From Chryseobacterium jejuense (GTDB lineage: Bacteria; Bacteroidota; Bacteroidia; Flavobacteriales; Weeksellaceae): a stretch of DNA of 64,000 nucleotides. Below are positions 26,511 to 35,218 of the stretch, piece after piece. The first letter of the stretch is position 1. The number at the start of each line of letters is the position of its first letter. The notes below the pieces were generated by a model. The model made no database searches and was not told the DNA's origin. It saw only the letters and a list, made by a program, of their open reading frames with translations. The stretch covers positions 744,001 through 808,000 of the forward strand of contig NZ_FNEG01000001.1 of NCBI RefSeq assembly GCF_900100075.1. The letters run 5' to 3'. Made by a program: the position numbers and the translations under genes.

Positions 26511-26654
26511 ATGCTGAAGCTTCATTTTACCTCTAAGTAAATTGCAAATTATATACTTATTCAACACCGGGCTGTTCAGCATAAAAAATATAGAATCCGG
26601 AAAAGGCTTCATATTCCAACAGAAGTTGATATTTACCCGTTTTTGATCACTTAA
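26511..26654 (+). pseudogene. remnant of a third TPR/HTH regulator (HTH end only)
   Basis: 48 codons starting MLKLHFTSK, then an in-frame TAA, then IANY..IQHRAVQHKKYRIRK and HIPTEVDIYPF, ending at TAA (26652-26654). This matches the C-terminal HTH of the two intact genes. The TPR and membrane parts are absent. It begins 32 nt after copy 2, so it is the tail of a degraded third tandem copy. Confidence 0.8.
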
Positions 26655-26670
26655 GTTAATGCAAAAAAAA

Positions 26671-26697
26671 ACTGTCTGATTCATTACATCAGACAGT
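26671..26697. terminator. terminator after regulator cluster
   Basis: Perfect 10-bp stem ACTGTCTGAT/ATCAGACAGT with a 7-nt loop. An A-run lies on the left and T-rich sequence follows on the right, so it may work on both strands. Confidence 0.65.
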
Positions 26698-26783
26698 GTT
26701 TCGAAATGTTTTTTTTCGCCACCTGAATTTTCTTAGTGGTCTTGAGTCCAAATATGAAAATTTTTAATCAAATAATAAAAAAT

Positions 26784-27064
26784 AGGTCTACTACACGAGT
26801 ACTACAGGTAATTATTTTGTAATTAATGCTTTGGAAATCAGCTTATTGTTTATTTGTGTGTTTTTGCTGTTACTGTATATAAATTTTGGAATTTTTATGA
26901 CATAAATCAATACATGAACCAAATCAAAAGAATTTTCTGCATTTTTTCTCTAAACATTTTCTAAATATTTTGTTTATAAAAATAGTATTTACCATTTTTG
27001 CTTTTTGATTTAATTTGTTGGCAATCAGTGTTTTGTTTTGATGCTGTACGAGTGTAGTAGGTCT
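26784..27064. repeat. pair of inverted CTACTACAC repeats around AT-rich DNA
   Basis: AGGTCTACTACACGAGTAC at 26784-26802 and its approximate inverse GTACGAGTGTAGTAGGTCT at 27046-27064 face each other across about 240 bp of very AT-rich, gene-free DNA. The GC-containing motifs stand out from the background. They may be ends of a small decayed element or paired operator sites. The surrounding 26700-27330 has no gene I can support. Confidence 0.45.
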
Positions 27065-27329
27065 TTTTTTTATTTTTTTCAATTTAAAATATAGATTTGT
27101 AAATGTGTTTGAAATATGATTTGTATAATGTATTTGTGTTTTTGATATTATATTTATTGAGTATTGGATTATTGATTATTAATTCGGTTTTTTAAGTGCA
27201 ATTATATTCGGTTTTGTATAAAATACATCAAGACGAAATACACTAAAAAACATAAAGTAGAATCTATGAAGAGCAAAGTATTATTGATAGATGAAATAGA
27301 CTTGGAATGGTAAGCGTTTATGGGCAGAG

Positions 27330-27461
27330 ATGGGAACCTGCTTCGCAAAAAGCTATCAGATTGGAAGAAAATTTGAGGTACAGCATTCTTATACAATTGA
27401 AAAATTTGCTATAAACGACGAAGGTAATCAAGAAATAAAAATACGAATGGACTTTCGGTAA
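27330..27461 (+). CDS. possible small protein or decayed gene fragment
   Basis: An ATG at 27330 opens 43 codons with balanced composition (MGTCFAKSYQIGRKFEVQHS, ending EIKIRMDFR). The frame continues upstream without an ATG, while a neighbouring frame starts MKSKVLLIDEIDLEW at 27267. Joining both would need one frameshift, so this may be a broken gene from 27267 to 27461. No family recognised. A terminator follows at 27505. Confidence 0.25.
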   Translation: MGTCFAKSYQIGRKFEVQHSYTIEKFAINDEGNQEIKIRMDFR

Positions 27462-27504
27462 AGGAATCTGCCGGAGATAAAAAGTAGTATTTATTTTAGT
27501 TGGG

Positions 27505-27537
27505 AAACAGCTGTCTCAACATTTAAGGCAGCTGTTT
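27505..27537 (+). terminator. hairpin terminator
   Basis: AAACAGCTG (27505-27513) and CAGCTGTTT (27529-27537), the stem extended by TCT/AGG partial pairing. It supports transcription of the small gene or fragment before it. Confidence 0.5.
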
Positions 27538-27588
27538 AATGTCCAGATAATATTGAGTACATTTTTTAATCATATTTTTTTAACACAA

Positions 27589-27798
27589 ATGATAAAAGAA
27601 GAAAGATACTATGACTCAGGATGGCCGTATATAGTACATTATATATATCCTGAAGAGTTGGTTGATAAAGCAATGTTTTGTACTGTTGAAGTATTTCGGT
27701 TTTCACTATGTTATGAGAAGAAAGCTTTTGTGCTGGCTGAAATCTCCTATAAAATGCTGAAATCACTGCTTTGTTTAGCCTTGTGCATGCTACAGTAA
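27589..27798 (+). CDS. possible small hypothetical protein
   Basis: 69 codons from the ATG at 27589, starting MIKEERYYDSGWPYIVHYIY and ending in a hydrophobic KMLKSLLCLALCMLQ. The first half looks coding in composition; the rest could be chance. No family, no clear promoter. A strong hairpin follows at 27932. Confidence 0.3.
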   Translation: MIKEERYYDSGWPYIVHYIYPEELVDKAMFCTVEVFRFSLCYEKKAFVLAEISYKMLKSLLCLALCMLQ

Positions 27799-27931
27799 GT
27801 ATAGAACCTTAAAAATATATGGTGATAAAAATAAAAAAGGAAACATAAAATAGACAAATCAAAAAACACACAAATGAATCTCCGAAATCAGGATCTTAAA
27901 AGGAGAGAAAAAATATTTATTTTTTAGAGGG

Positions 27932-27965
27932 AAAAATGGCTGTCTCGGGTGAGGCAGCCATTTTT
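27932..27965 (+). terminator. hairpin terminator
   Basis: AAAAATGGCTG (27932-27942) pairs with CAGCCATTTTT (27955-27965). The inner CTC/GAG pairing extends the stem. Confidence 0.65.
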
Positions 27966-28064
27966 ATTATACAGTTAGGAAGATAGAGGTGGATGCAGTA
28001 AGTTATTGCACTCTATAAAATAATGATATTGTGATAATCTGATGATGCTCCAAGCCACACTTTT

Positions 28065-29225
28065 TTATATTACATGTCCTGTAAAAAACTCCAGCATGGT
28101 TGCTAAAGCTGTTGCAGAATGCATCCGTTCTCCGTTATCAAGAGATTCTTTGGTGGCAGCTGCAGCCCGTTTTCTCATATTGATTTCGTAATGGGAAAGC
28201 GCTTCCTGCAAGGTACTATAGCGATCATCTGTTAAATGTTCACTAAGTTCCAGAGCATCAAGCATTGCCATATTGGCTCCTTCTCCGGCAAATGGAGGCA
28301 TAACATGAGCGGCATCACCCATTAAAGTTAAATTAGACTTGCTCTCCCAGTTTTGATCCAATGGCATAGCGTAGATAGGTCTGGGAATGAAAGGAGTTGT
28401 AGCATTTTCAAACAGTTCGTACCATACTTTATTCCATTCCGGATATTCTGTTTTAAACCATTGAAAAACAGCTGTATTATCAGAGAAATTAAGTCTGGAA
28501 TTTGCTGCCCAGTTTTCATCAGCTTTAAAACTTGCATAGAAGCCAAGATCACCATTGCCCTTTTGGCCCATCAATATATTTTTGGAATTCCCAAAGGCCA
28601 TTATTTTCCCACCGTTAATCAGAGCATTGATATTGGGGGCATGTTCCTTTGAAACCATTCCTTCCAGCATGATAACACCCGAATATATCGGTTTGCTATC
28701 TGTGAGATAAGGACGGATCTTGGAATGGGCTCCATCTGAAGCAATCACAAGGTCTGCATAAGCCGATGTTCCGTTTTTGAAATGAAGTATCCAGCCTTCA
28801 TTTTGGGGTTCCATAGATATACAATGACTGTCCCATACAACGGTATCCGGTTGGAGAGATTCCAGCAGCATATTTCTCAAAGGTCCACGATCTATTTCAG
28901 GACGGAAATGCTCAGCTCCGAAATCCTCTTCTGGTTTGGTATCATGGTCACTGAACAGAATTTCAGCCTGTTCATTCATGATAAGTGTTTTATCTGCTCC
29001 CGGACGATAGGTCTTTTTAAATTCTTCCAACAAATCAGCTTTCCGTAGGGCTGCCAGCCCTGAATCTTCATGCATATCCAGAGGCGAGCCCTGCACGCGT
29101 GTTTCTTTATTGAAATCTCTTTCAAATACTTTTACGTTGGCATTTTTAAGCTGTAAAAGTCTGGCCAGTGTCAATCCGGCAGGGCCACCACCTACGATGG
29201 CTATTGATATATTGTCTATCAGCAT
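28065..29225 (-). CDS. FAD-dependent monooxygenase, TetX-family
   Basis: 386 residues. FAD motifs are IAIVGGGPAGLTLARLLQ (8-25), the DG-type VIASDGAHSKIR and the GD-type LTLMGDAAHVMPPFAGEGAN. The overall pattern, including GSPLDMHEDSGLAALRKA and RPEIDRGPLRNMLLESL, follows TetX, the tetracycline-inactivating monooxygenase known from Bacteroidota. TetX drug-contact positions differ: the HFG segment (H234, G236) reads GFY here, and R213 appears to be Lys. Tetracycline hydroxylation is therefore not expected. It lies 25 nt after an AraC gene on the same strand, so the two are probably cotranscribed. The natural substrate is unknown. Confidence 0.85.
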   Translation of the reverse strand: MLIDNISIAIVGGGPAGLTLARLLQLKNANVKVFERDFNKETRVQGSPLDMHEDSGLAALRKADLLEEFKKTYRPGADKTLIMNEQAEILFSDHDTKPEEDFGAEHFRPEIDRGPLRNMLLESLQPDTVVWDSHCISMEPQNEGWILHFKNGTSAYADLVIASDGAHSKIRPYLTDSKPIYSGVIMLEGMVSKEHAPNINALINGGKIMAFGNSKNILMGQKGNGDLGFYASFKADENWAANSRLNFSDNTAVFQWFKTEYPEWNKVWYELFENATTPFIPRPIYAMPLDQNWESKSNLTLMGDAAHVMPPFAGEGANMAMLDALELSEHLTDDRYSTLQEALSHYEINMRKRAAAATKESLDNGERMHSATALATMLEFFTGHVI

Positions 29226-29250
29226 TGTATTTAAATTTTACAGGACAAAA

Positions 29251-30006
29251 TTACAGTCCCTTCATCACTGATAATAGTATAAATCGGTCATCTTTATTTT
29301 TGGATAATTCTTTGGGAGCAACACCAGAGAATTTTTTAACTTCCTTAATGAAATGATTCTGATCGGTATAATTAAGTTCCGGAAATAATCTGCCTTGGGC
29401 AATATGCTCTAAAGAAGCTCTGAAACGTAAAATAGTAGAGTAGGCCTTTAAAGATAGACCCAGTTGTTTTGTGAAATAACGGTTGATCTGTCTGCTGCTC
29501 CAACCTACTTTCTCAGAAAGCTCATTCACACTCATTTCCCCTTTCGATGTATAAATTAGCTCAAACAGTTTATGTTTTCTTTCATCTGTTTTCTGAGGGA
29601 TAAGTTCCTTGATCTTTTGAGCGGCTTTGGTGCAGCAAAGTTCAAAATCCAGCAAATCATCGGCTTTAAATTCCCAAAAGTTATTAGGAAGTTCCTTTGC
29701 TTTATTTAAAACATCAGCAATGGTTGTATTTAAAATATATTCAACAGCAATAGGCTTGAAACTGACAACAAAAGCCTGAGTTTGTGGTGGAATCTGTCTT
29801 TGTTCAGGATAGGTTTCCAACCCAATAAGGGCAACATGAAAAGGTTCTGAAGGAGATTGCATAAAAAATAAATCAACCCTTCCATCCGGAATAATAACCA
29901 CTTCTTTTGCTTCATCCGATTGGTTATGGAAAGTCCCCAGATTTTCTACAAAATCTGCAATACTTTGATCTGGTTCAATGAAATGAAACTGAAAGTCACG
30001 ATCCAT
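29251..30006 (-). CDS. AraC-family transcriptional regulator
   Basis: 251 residues. The N-terminal part has the DUF6597-like pattern seen in this AraC group (EVVIIPDGRVDLFFM; QAFVVSFKPIAVEYIL). The C-terminal helix-turn-helix domain reads VNELSEKVGWSSRQINRYFT and YTDQNHFIKEVKKFSGVAP. It is upstream of and probably cotranscribed with the TetX-family monooxygenase gene, so it likely controls its own operon. Confidence 0.85.
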   Translation of the reverse strand: MDRDFQFHFIEPDQSIADFVENLGTFHNQSDEAKEVVIIPDGRVDLFFMQSPSEPFHVALIGLETYPEQRQIPPQTQAFVVSFKPIAVEYILNTTIADVLNKAKELPNNFWEFKADDLLDFELCCTKAAQKIKELIPQKTDERKHKLFELIYTSKGEMSVNELSEKVGWSSRQINRYFTKQLGLSLKAYSTILRFRASLEHIAQGRLFPELNYTDQNHFIKEVKKFSGVAPKELSKNKDDRFILLSVMKGL

Positions 30007-30151
30007 AATGAAAGGTAGTGATATGCTTTACTTTACAAGGTTAAAATACAAAAATAGATCTAATCCCTGATAAAATGTTCTATAAATTACATCAAACCAA
30101 AAACTTCATCCTGTGAACATCAATGAAGTGTATTCATTATTAGATTAAAAG

Positions 30152-30380
30152 TCTATGTGTCTATGTGGTTTAATTTTTTCCACCACATAGGCACATAGAT
30201 TTATGCGTAAAAAAGTAATTCATGCATTTGTGGCGATTAAAAATCTTGATTTTGTATACCTCTATTATCATCTGCAAAATCAGCGAGAGATCTAATAGCA
30301 TTCAATTTTATCTTCGATAAAATCCTTGCGCCTTACAATGGGAGTCATTAAAAAATTGCGTATTTGCGTTTTCCAACAAA
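30152..30380. repeat. intergenic hairpin and repeat fragments
   Basis: A perfect 18-bp inverted repeat, TCTATGTGTCTATGTGGT (30152-30169) and its complement (30182-30199), is followed by ATGCATTTGTGGCGATTAAA and by TTGCGTATTTGCGTTTTCC. The same words recur in the 61.9-62.7 kb repeat region. The 30007-30451 gap holds these elements and no gene I can support. Confidence 0.65.
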
Positions 30381-30451
30381 ACATTTTATGCAGAAAACAA
30401 AAGCCCGGATTGTAAAATACAACCCAGGCTCTATCAAGATTAAAAATAAGT

Positions 30452-32887
30452 TTAAAAAGAATATCCCAAAGAAACCGTTACATTTCTTGGAGCTCCCGGA
30501 AAGGCCCGCGTATAATCGAAGCCACCCAGAAAATAGTATTTGTCGAAAATATTGTTGACATTCACTGCCATTTTCATTTTTCCAATGTGATAATACACTG
30601 CCGCATTGACGGTGGTGTAAGAAGGCCATTCTCCCCAAAGGGCAGTTCCATTGTTGTCTTTTCCTATGCTATTATCCATACGTCTTGTATCCACATAATA
30701 CATTCCCGCACCAAAGCCAAGTCCTTTCAAAGTTGAGGTTGAGAAGACGTATTTCATCCATAGGCTTGCCATGTTTTTTGGCGCTCCAGGTAAAGCTTGT
30801 CCCACTTCAGACGCAATGGAAGAAGATTTTACTTCAGTATGATTAAAGGTATAATTTCCCATAATCTGAAACTCTTTTGTTAATTGCCCGCGAATGTCCA
30901 ATTCTACTCCTTTTGAGACTGCCTCTCCCGATTGTCTGTATACAGGAAAGCCTGTTGTACTGATTTCCCCTGTTGCAATCAGCATATTCTGACGTTCAAT
31001 CTGGAAAAGAGAAAGATCCATTTGTAATTGATTCTTAAAAAATCCGGTTTTTAGCCCAGTTTCAACCTGAAAACTATGTTCTGCTGTGAAAGGCTTTTCA
31101 GCACCATAATCCTGGTAGTTCTGGATAAAATTGGCACCCACAGGAGCGAATCCTTGAGAATAACTTGCGAAATAATTGATCTGATCGTTAATCTGGTATG
31201 TCAGCCCAATACGGGGCAGCCATGCATTTTGAGTAGCATTAAAACGGTCTTTACCGCTTACGGTTTCAGAATAATAATGCTCATGACGTAATCCTACCAT
31301 TAGCTTTAGTCTGTCTGCAAAAGAAATCTGATCCTGTACATAGATTCCGGTTGTTTTATAAGGACTTAAAAAAGGATAATTTCCTTGTGATAACCATACG
31401 TAATTACTCAGATCATGAGTGGTGTATGTTGGATTATTAAGGTCAAATGTCAAAGGAACAATTTTACCGTCTACTTTTTGTTGTCTGGCTTCCCGTTGTT
31501 GGTTGTTGCTGTCTCCTTCATATTGAGCATAATCTACACCGGCTACGATATGGTTTTCTATCTTGTGACCGGTAAGATCCCATTTCAGATAGACTACAGA
31601 ATTATCAGTATAGTCTTTTCCATGGCGGTCAAAGAAACGCATGTTCATAATCGTATTTTTGGGTGCATCGGCATAGCTGTTCAGGGTACGGTGTTCGTTA
31701 ACATCTTCCTGATAAATCGATTTCATATAGCTGGCATTCAATGAAAGGTTGTGCGTAAGACGCTGACTCAGCCTTGCACTGAATGACAATGTTTTGGTAT
31801 TATAAAAATCTGATGGCTGACTTAAAGTAAAAGAACGGTCCAGAGCATAAAAGTCATTGTTCCTCAATCCCATTCCACGGTCAAGATATCCATGGAACTG
31901 ATCGTAAACCAGATCAATATCCACTTGGGTTCCGTCCCATGGTTTGAAAGTAAAAGAAGGCGCAATCATGAAATTCTTCTGCTGATTGACATTTCTAAAT
32001 GTTTTGCTGTCTTCATAGCCCGCATTCAGACGATACAGAATTTTCTTTTCTTTATCTAATGGTCCCGTAAGATCAATGCTGGTGCGAATGGTCTGAAAGC
32101 TGCCAACAGAGAAATTAACAGATCCTTTTTGTTTATCCAAAGGCTTTTTAGTCACCATATTAATTGTTCCACCGGGAGTCACATCTCCGAATAAAGAAGC
32201 ACCGGGTCCTTTTAAAACAGAAACACTTTCCAGATTTATGGTTAATGGTGAACGGTAGTAGCTGTTTCCATAACTATAACCCGAACGTAATCCATTCACG
32301 AGGCGAATTCCGGTTTCATAGCCGCTTTTGAATCCACGGATGATCAGGTCATCGTAAGAAGAGGCTGTAGTTACTCCGGCAAGGTCCTGCACGACATCAC
32401 GGGTGGTATATGCCTGTTTGTCTTCCATAAATTCGCTGCTGACAATAGAGACAGACTGTGGAAGATCTTTTAAATTCCCCGAAAATTTTCCACCCAATTC
32501 CAGATTATTGGTAAGGTAAGAGTTGTTTCTGCGGGCTGTAATCAAAACCTCCTGTAAATCCGTTTGATTTTCTGCCAAACGAATGGTAATTCCGTTTTTA
32601 TCATCATAAGATAGAGAATCCAGTGTAACATTGGATCCGGAATAACCTTTAGCATCAATCATTAGCTGAGCAGGGTATTGAACCGGAGTTTCAAACTGAA
32701 ATTTCCCGCTTTTACTTGTTGTGGTCATGCTTCCCTGATTGATGGAAACTGTGGCATTAGAAATTATTTTTCCTTCCTGATTCAGCACTTTTCCGAAAAT
32801 AGGATGGGTTTCCTGTGCGGATAAGGCAAAAGGAAGTAAGAGCATTATACCATTAATGTACAATGCTTTTTTAGTTATTGGCTTCAT
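30452..32887 (-). CDS. TonB-dependent siderophore/metallophore receptor
   Basis: 811 residues: signal peptide (ending LSAQ), carboxypeptidase-regulatory-like domain (about 28-110), a plug (about 115-240) with LKDLPQSVSIVSSEFM, VLKGPGASLFGDVTPGGTIN and MVTKKP, and a 22-strand-type barrel ending NVTVSLGYSF. The plug wording is that of the siderophore receptor subgroup. It is the last gene of a tight minus-strand operon that begins with nickel chaperones, so a nickel chelate is a plausible ligand (inference). Ferric siderophores remain possible. Confidence 0.85.
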   Translation of the reverse strand: MKPITKKALYINGIMLLLPFALSAQETHPIFGKVLNQEGKIISNATVSINQGSMTTTSKSGKFQFETPVQYPAQLMIDAKGYSGSNVTLDSLSYDDKNGITIRLAENQTDLQEVLITARRNNSYLTNNLELGGKFSGNLKDLPQSVSIVSSEFMEDKQAYTTRDVVQDLAGVTTASSYDDLIIRGFKSGYETGIRLVNGLRSGYSYGNSYYRSPLTINLESVSVLKGPGASLFGDVTPGGTINMVTKKPLDKQKGSVNFSVGSFQTIRTSIDLTGPLDKEKKILYRLNAGYEDSKTFRNVNQQKNFMIAPSFTFKPWDGTQVDIDLVYDQFHGYLDRGMGLRNNDFYALDRSFTLSQPSDFYNTKTLSFSARLSQRLTHNLSLNASYMKSIYQEDVNEHRTLNSYADAPKNTIMNMRFFDRHGKDYTDNSVVYLKWDLTGHKIENHIVAGVDYAQYEGDSNNQQREARQQKVDGKIVPLTFDLNNPTYTTHDLSNYVWLSQGNYPFLSPYKTTGIYVQDQISFADRLKLMVGLRHEHYYSETVSGKDRFNATQNAWLPRIGLTYQINDQINYFASYSQGFAPVGANFIQNYQDYGAEKPFTAEHSFQVETGLKTGFFKNQLQMDLSLFQIERQNMLIATGEISTTGFPVYRQSGEAVSKGVELDIRGQLTKEFQIMGNYTFNHTEVKSSSIASEVGQALPGAPKNMASLWMKYVFSTSTLKGLGFGAGMYYVDTRRMDNSIGKDNNGTALWGEWPSYTTVNAAVYYHIGKMKMAVNVNNIFDKYYFLGGFDYTRAFPGAPRNVTVSLGYSF

Positions 32888-32913
32888 TGTATCTTTCTAA
32901 GCTGTTGAATTAT

Positions 32914-33435
32914 TTATTGTTCTGCGGGAATCATTAATTCCATGTGGAGGGTAGGATAGGTGCCTTCATAACAGGATTTCAGAAGTGTAAAATTCTGTTT
33001 TAGCCAATAATCATAGGCTCCCTGCAGAAAAGGATGAGTATGCAGATATAATCTTTTTATATTTTTTTGTTGAGCAGTTTTTATGAGCTCCTGAAACAGA
33101 CGTGTGGCAATTCCAGCTCTCCGGTATTCTGGATTAACGAACAGCCTTGCAACTTCTACGGTTGTTTTTTCATCAATATCCAGATGAGGAAAACGATAAT
33201 CAAAAGGCATCATTCCGATAACGCCAATTAGCTTTCCATCTGCGGTTCTGGCTTGTAAAAAAGCTCCGGTAGGGGATTGCAGGTAATTCTGTTCAAAATT
33301 AACAAGGTCTTTAGGAACGATGAGCGGATCCAATAAAGGATACAGCTGTCGTCTGAATTCCATCACATAAGGCAGTACTTCAAATACCTGATAATCCTGT
33401 ACCAACGAAATGGTTATTTCTTCATGAGTCTTCAT
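32914..33435 (-). CDS. GNAT-family N-acetyltransferase in metal operon
   Basis: 173 residues. Acetyl-CoA motif: VARLFVNPEYRRAGIATRLF, with R-R-A-G-I-A as the pyrophosphate loop, and LYLHTHPFLQGAYDYWLKQN as motif B. It lies 5 nt after the ATPase gene and 26 nt before the receptor gene, so it is part of the operon. It could modify a chelator or an operon product; nothing in the sequence fixes its substrate. Confidence 0.85.
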   Translation of the reverse strand: MKTHEEITISLVQDYQVFEVLPYVMEFRRQLYPLLDPLIVPKDLVNFEQNYLQSPTGAFLQARTADGKLIGVIGMMPFDYRFPHLDIDEKTTVEVARLFVNPEYRRAGIATRLFQELIKTAQQKNIKRLYLHTHPFLQGAYDYWLKQNFTLLKSCYEGTYPTLHMELMIPAEQ

Positions 33436-33440
33436 ATATT

Positions 33441-34211
33441 TTATTTTAATTGTGGTGCAAACATTGGGGTTCCCTGATTGTCTAAGGCCAGCAAAGGAAT
33501 CTCGTAGGTTTCTTCAAGAAGCTGTTTGAGTTCATCTTTTTCCAGTGACTGAACAGCTACCAGTTCATGATGGTGCATGACAAAGAATTCATCTCCAAAC
33601 AGAAAGGCTAGATTGGGATCATGCATGACGCATAATACTGTAGTTCCTTCATTAACCAATTGACGAATGACTTCCAGTACAGCAACCTGATAATGCAGAT
33701 CGAGATGATTAGTAGGTTCATCCAGCATCAGGATATCCGGTTTCTGAACCAATACCCGGCATAATAATACCAATTGACGTTCTCCACCGGAAAGGGAAGT
33801 GTAAGGCTTGTCTTTTAAATGAGTTAAATTGAACTTTTTCAGAATCGATTCTACTTCCTGATAATCTGATTGTTTAGGTGAAAATCTTGAAAAAGAGGCT
33901 CGCCCTGTTAATACCACATCAAACACTTTAAAGGGAAAAGTAGTCTGATGAAACTGGGTTAAAAATCCGAGACGAACAGGAGAACTCGTTCCTATTTTAA
34001 TTTTCCGGCGTTCCTTATCGGCAATCCAGACGTTTCCTTTGTAATTCTTTTCCAGTCCAGCAATAATCTTGAATAAAGTAGATTTACCGCTTCCGTTTCT
34101 TCCCAGAATAACGGATAATTTTCCTTTGGAGAATTTAGCCTGTACATTTTTCAGTACCTGATCTTTTCCATACTCAAAAGAAAGTTGTTCTATACTAATC
34201 ACACTGTTCAT
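33441..34211 (-). CDS. ABC transporter ATP-binding protein, metal-chelate type
   Basis: 256 residues. Walker A GRNGSGKST (residues 38-46), signature LSGGERQ, Walker B ILMLDEPTNHLD and switch histidine in CVMHDPN. The type is FecE/BtuD of the FecCD importer family. Its start overlaps the permease stop by 4 bp (ATGA), implying coupled translation. Confidence 0.92.
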   Translation of the reverse strand: MNSVISIEQLSFEYGKDQVLKNVQAKFSKGKLSVILGRNGSGKSTLFKIIAGLEKNYKGNVWIADKERRKIKIGTSSPVRLGFLTQFHQTTFPFKVFDVVLTGRASFSRFSPKQSDYQEVESILKKFNLTHLKDKPYTSLSGGERQLVLLCRVLVQKPDILMLDEPTNHLDLHYQVAVLEVIRQLVNEGTTVLCVMHDPNLAFLFGDEFFVMHHHELVAVQSLEKDELKQLLEETYEIPLLALDNQGTPMFAPQLK

Positions 34212-35218
34212 GAGTTCCAGTTTATAGCGTTTCGGCGCATGAGATAAATGAAAATAGGAGCTCCGATAATCATGGTAAATACTCCAATCGGAATTTCAAA
34301 AGGCATTACAGTACGCGAAAAATCATCAATCAATAATAAAAATGTTCCACCAATACTGATATTAGCCCAAACGGTAATGCTGTTATTCGGTCCAAAAATC
34401 ATTCTGCTGAGATGAGGGACAATTAATCCAAACAGGCTGATAACTCCAACGGCGGCAACGGATGAAGCTGTAATCATGGTAGCTACTGCCATCAGGATCA
34501 GTTTCAAGACTGTAGGGTTTACGCCAACGGCCATGGCTTCGTGATCTCCCAAAGCCAAAAGATTCAGTTTCCACCGAAGAAGAACAATCACAGCTAAACC
34601 AATAAGGATCGGAAATATCGCTGTATGAACTTTCTGCCATGAAGCTGTATGTAAATTTCCCATTGTCCATTGCACAATAGCCTGTAATTTATACGGATCA
34701 CTCAGATATTGTAAGACCGTAAGAAAAGCTGTAAATACGCCAGATACAATCATTCCGGCAAGAACCATGCTCACGATAGATGTCTTGGCTCCTGCATAAG
34801 AAACAAGATAAGTGATAGCCACGGCCAGAACCCCAAAAATGAAAGCCGAAATATTCACTGTCATTATGGGAAATAACATGGCCAGAGCTGCTCCAAATGC
34901 AGAACCTGAAGAAATTCCCAGGGTAAACGGATCCACAATCGGATTCCTGAAAACAGCCTGTAAAACTCCTCCGGCAGAGGCCAAAGAAGCACCTACCAGA
35001 AAAGTAAGGACAATTCGAGGTAAACGTACCTGCCATAAGATTGTATGCAGACTTCCTTGCAGAACGGCTTCATCTTTGGAAATTCCCAATTCCAAAGCAA
35101 TATGATGAAACAGTTCTCCCATATTAATATTCTGGCTGGAACCTATCATCAGTGAAACAAACACTAAAAGAGCAGGAAGCAGGATTAATAAGGAGACTGT
35201 TTTGACGCTTTTCTTCAT
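34208..35218 (-). CDS. FecCD-family ABC transporter permease
   Basis: 336 residues, about ten membrane helices, with PRIVLTFLVGASLASAGGVL and FRNPIVDPFTLGISSGSAFG as the conserved FecCD segments, and GLIVPHLSRMIFGPN near the C-terminus. It forms the inner-membrane channel for chelated iron, cobalamin or nickel. It overlaps the binding-protein gene by one base and the ATPase gene by four. Confidence 0.92.
   Translation of the reverse strand: MKKSVKTVSLLILLPALLVFVSLMIGSSQNINMGELFHHIALELGISKDEAVLQGSLHTILWQVRLPRIVLTFLVGASLASAGGVLQAVFRNPIVDPFTLGISSGSAFGAALAMLFPIMTVNISAFIFGVLAVAITYLVSYAGAKTSIVSMVLAGMIVSGVFTAFLTVLQYLSDPYKLQAIVQWTMGNLHTASWQKVHTAIFPILIGLAVIVLLRWKLNLLALGDHEAMAVGVNPTVLKLILMAVATMITASSVAAVGVISLFGLIVPHLSRMIFGPNNSITVWANISIGGTFLLLIDDFSRTVMPFEIPIGVFTMIIGAPIFIYLMRRNAINWNS

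Noticed and set aside
26671..26697. Operator for the TPR/HTH regulators
   Set aside because: The perfect stem with A and T runs on both sides fits a two-way terminator better than a binding site, and it is not repeated upstream of the regulator genes.
28065..29225. Tetracycline-resistance gene tet(X)
   Set aside because: Full-length similarity, but the residues that hold the drug (H234, G236, R213) are changed and there is no mobile element nearby.
34383..35105. Alternative frames across the FecCD permease gene
   Set aside because: Several frames stay open on both strands, but only the permease frame has the conserved FecCD motifs and coupled start and stop codons.
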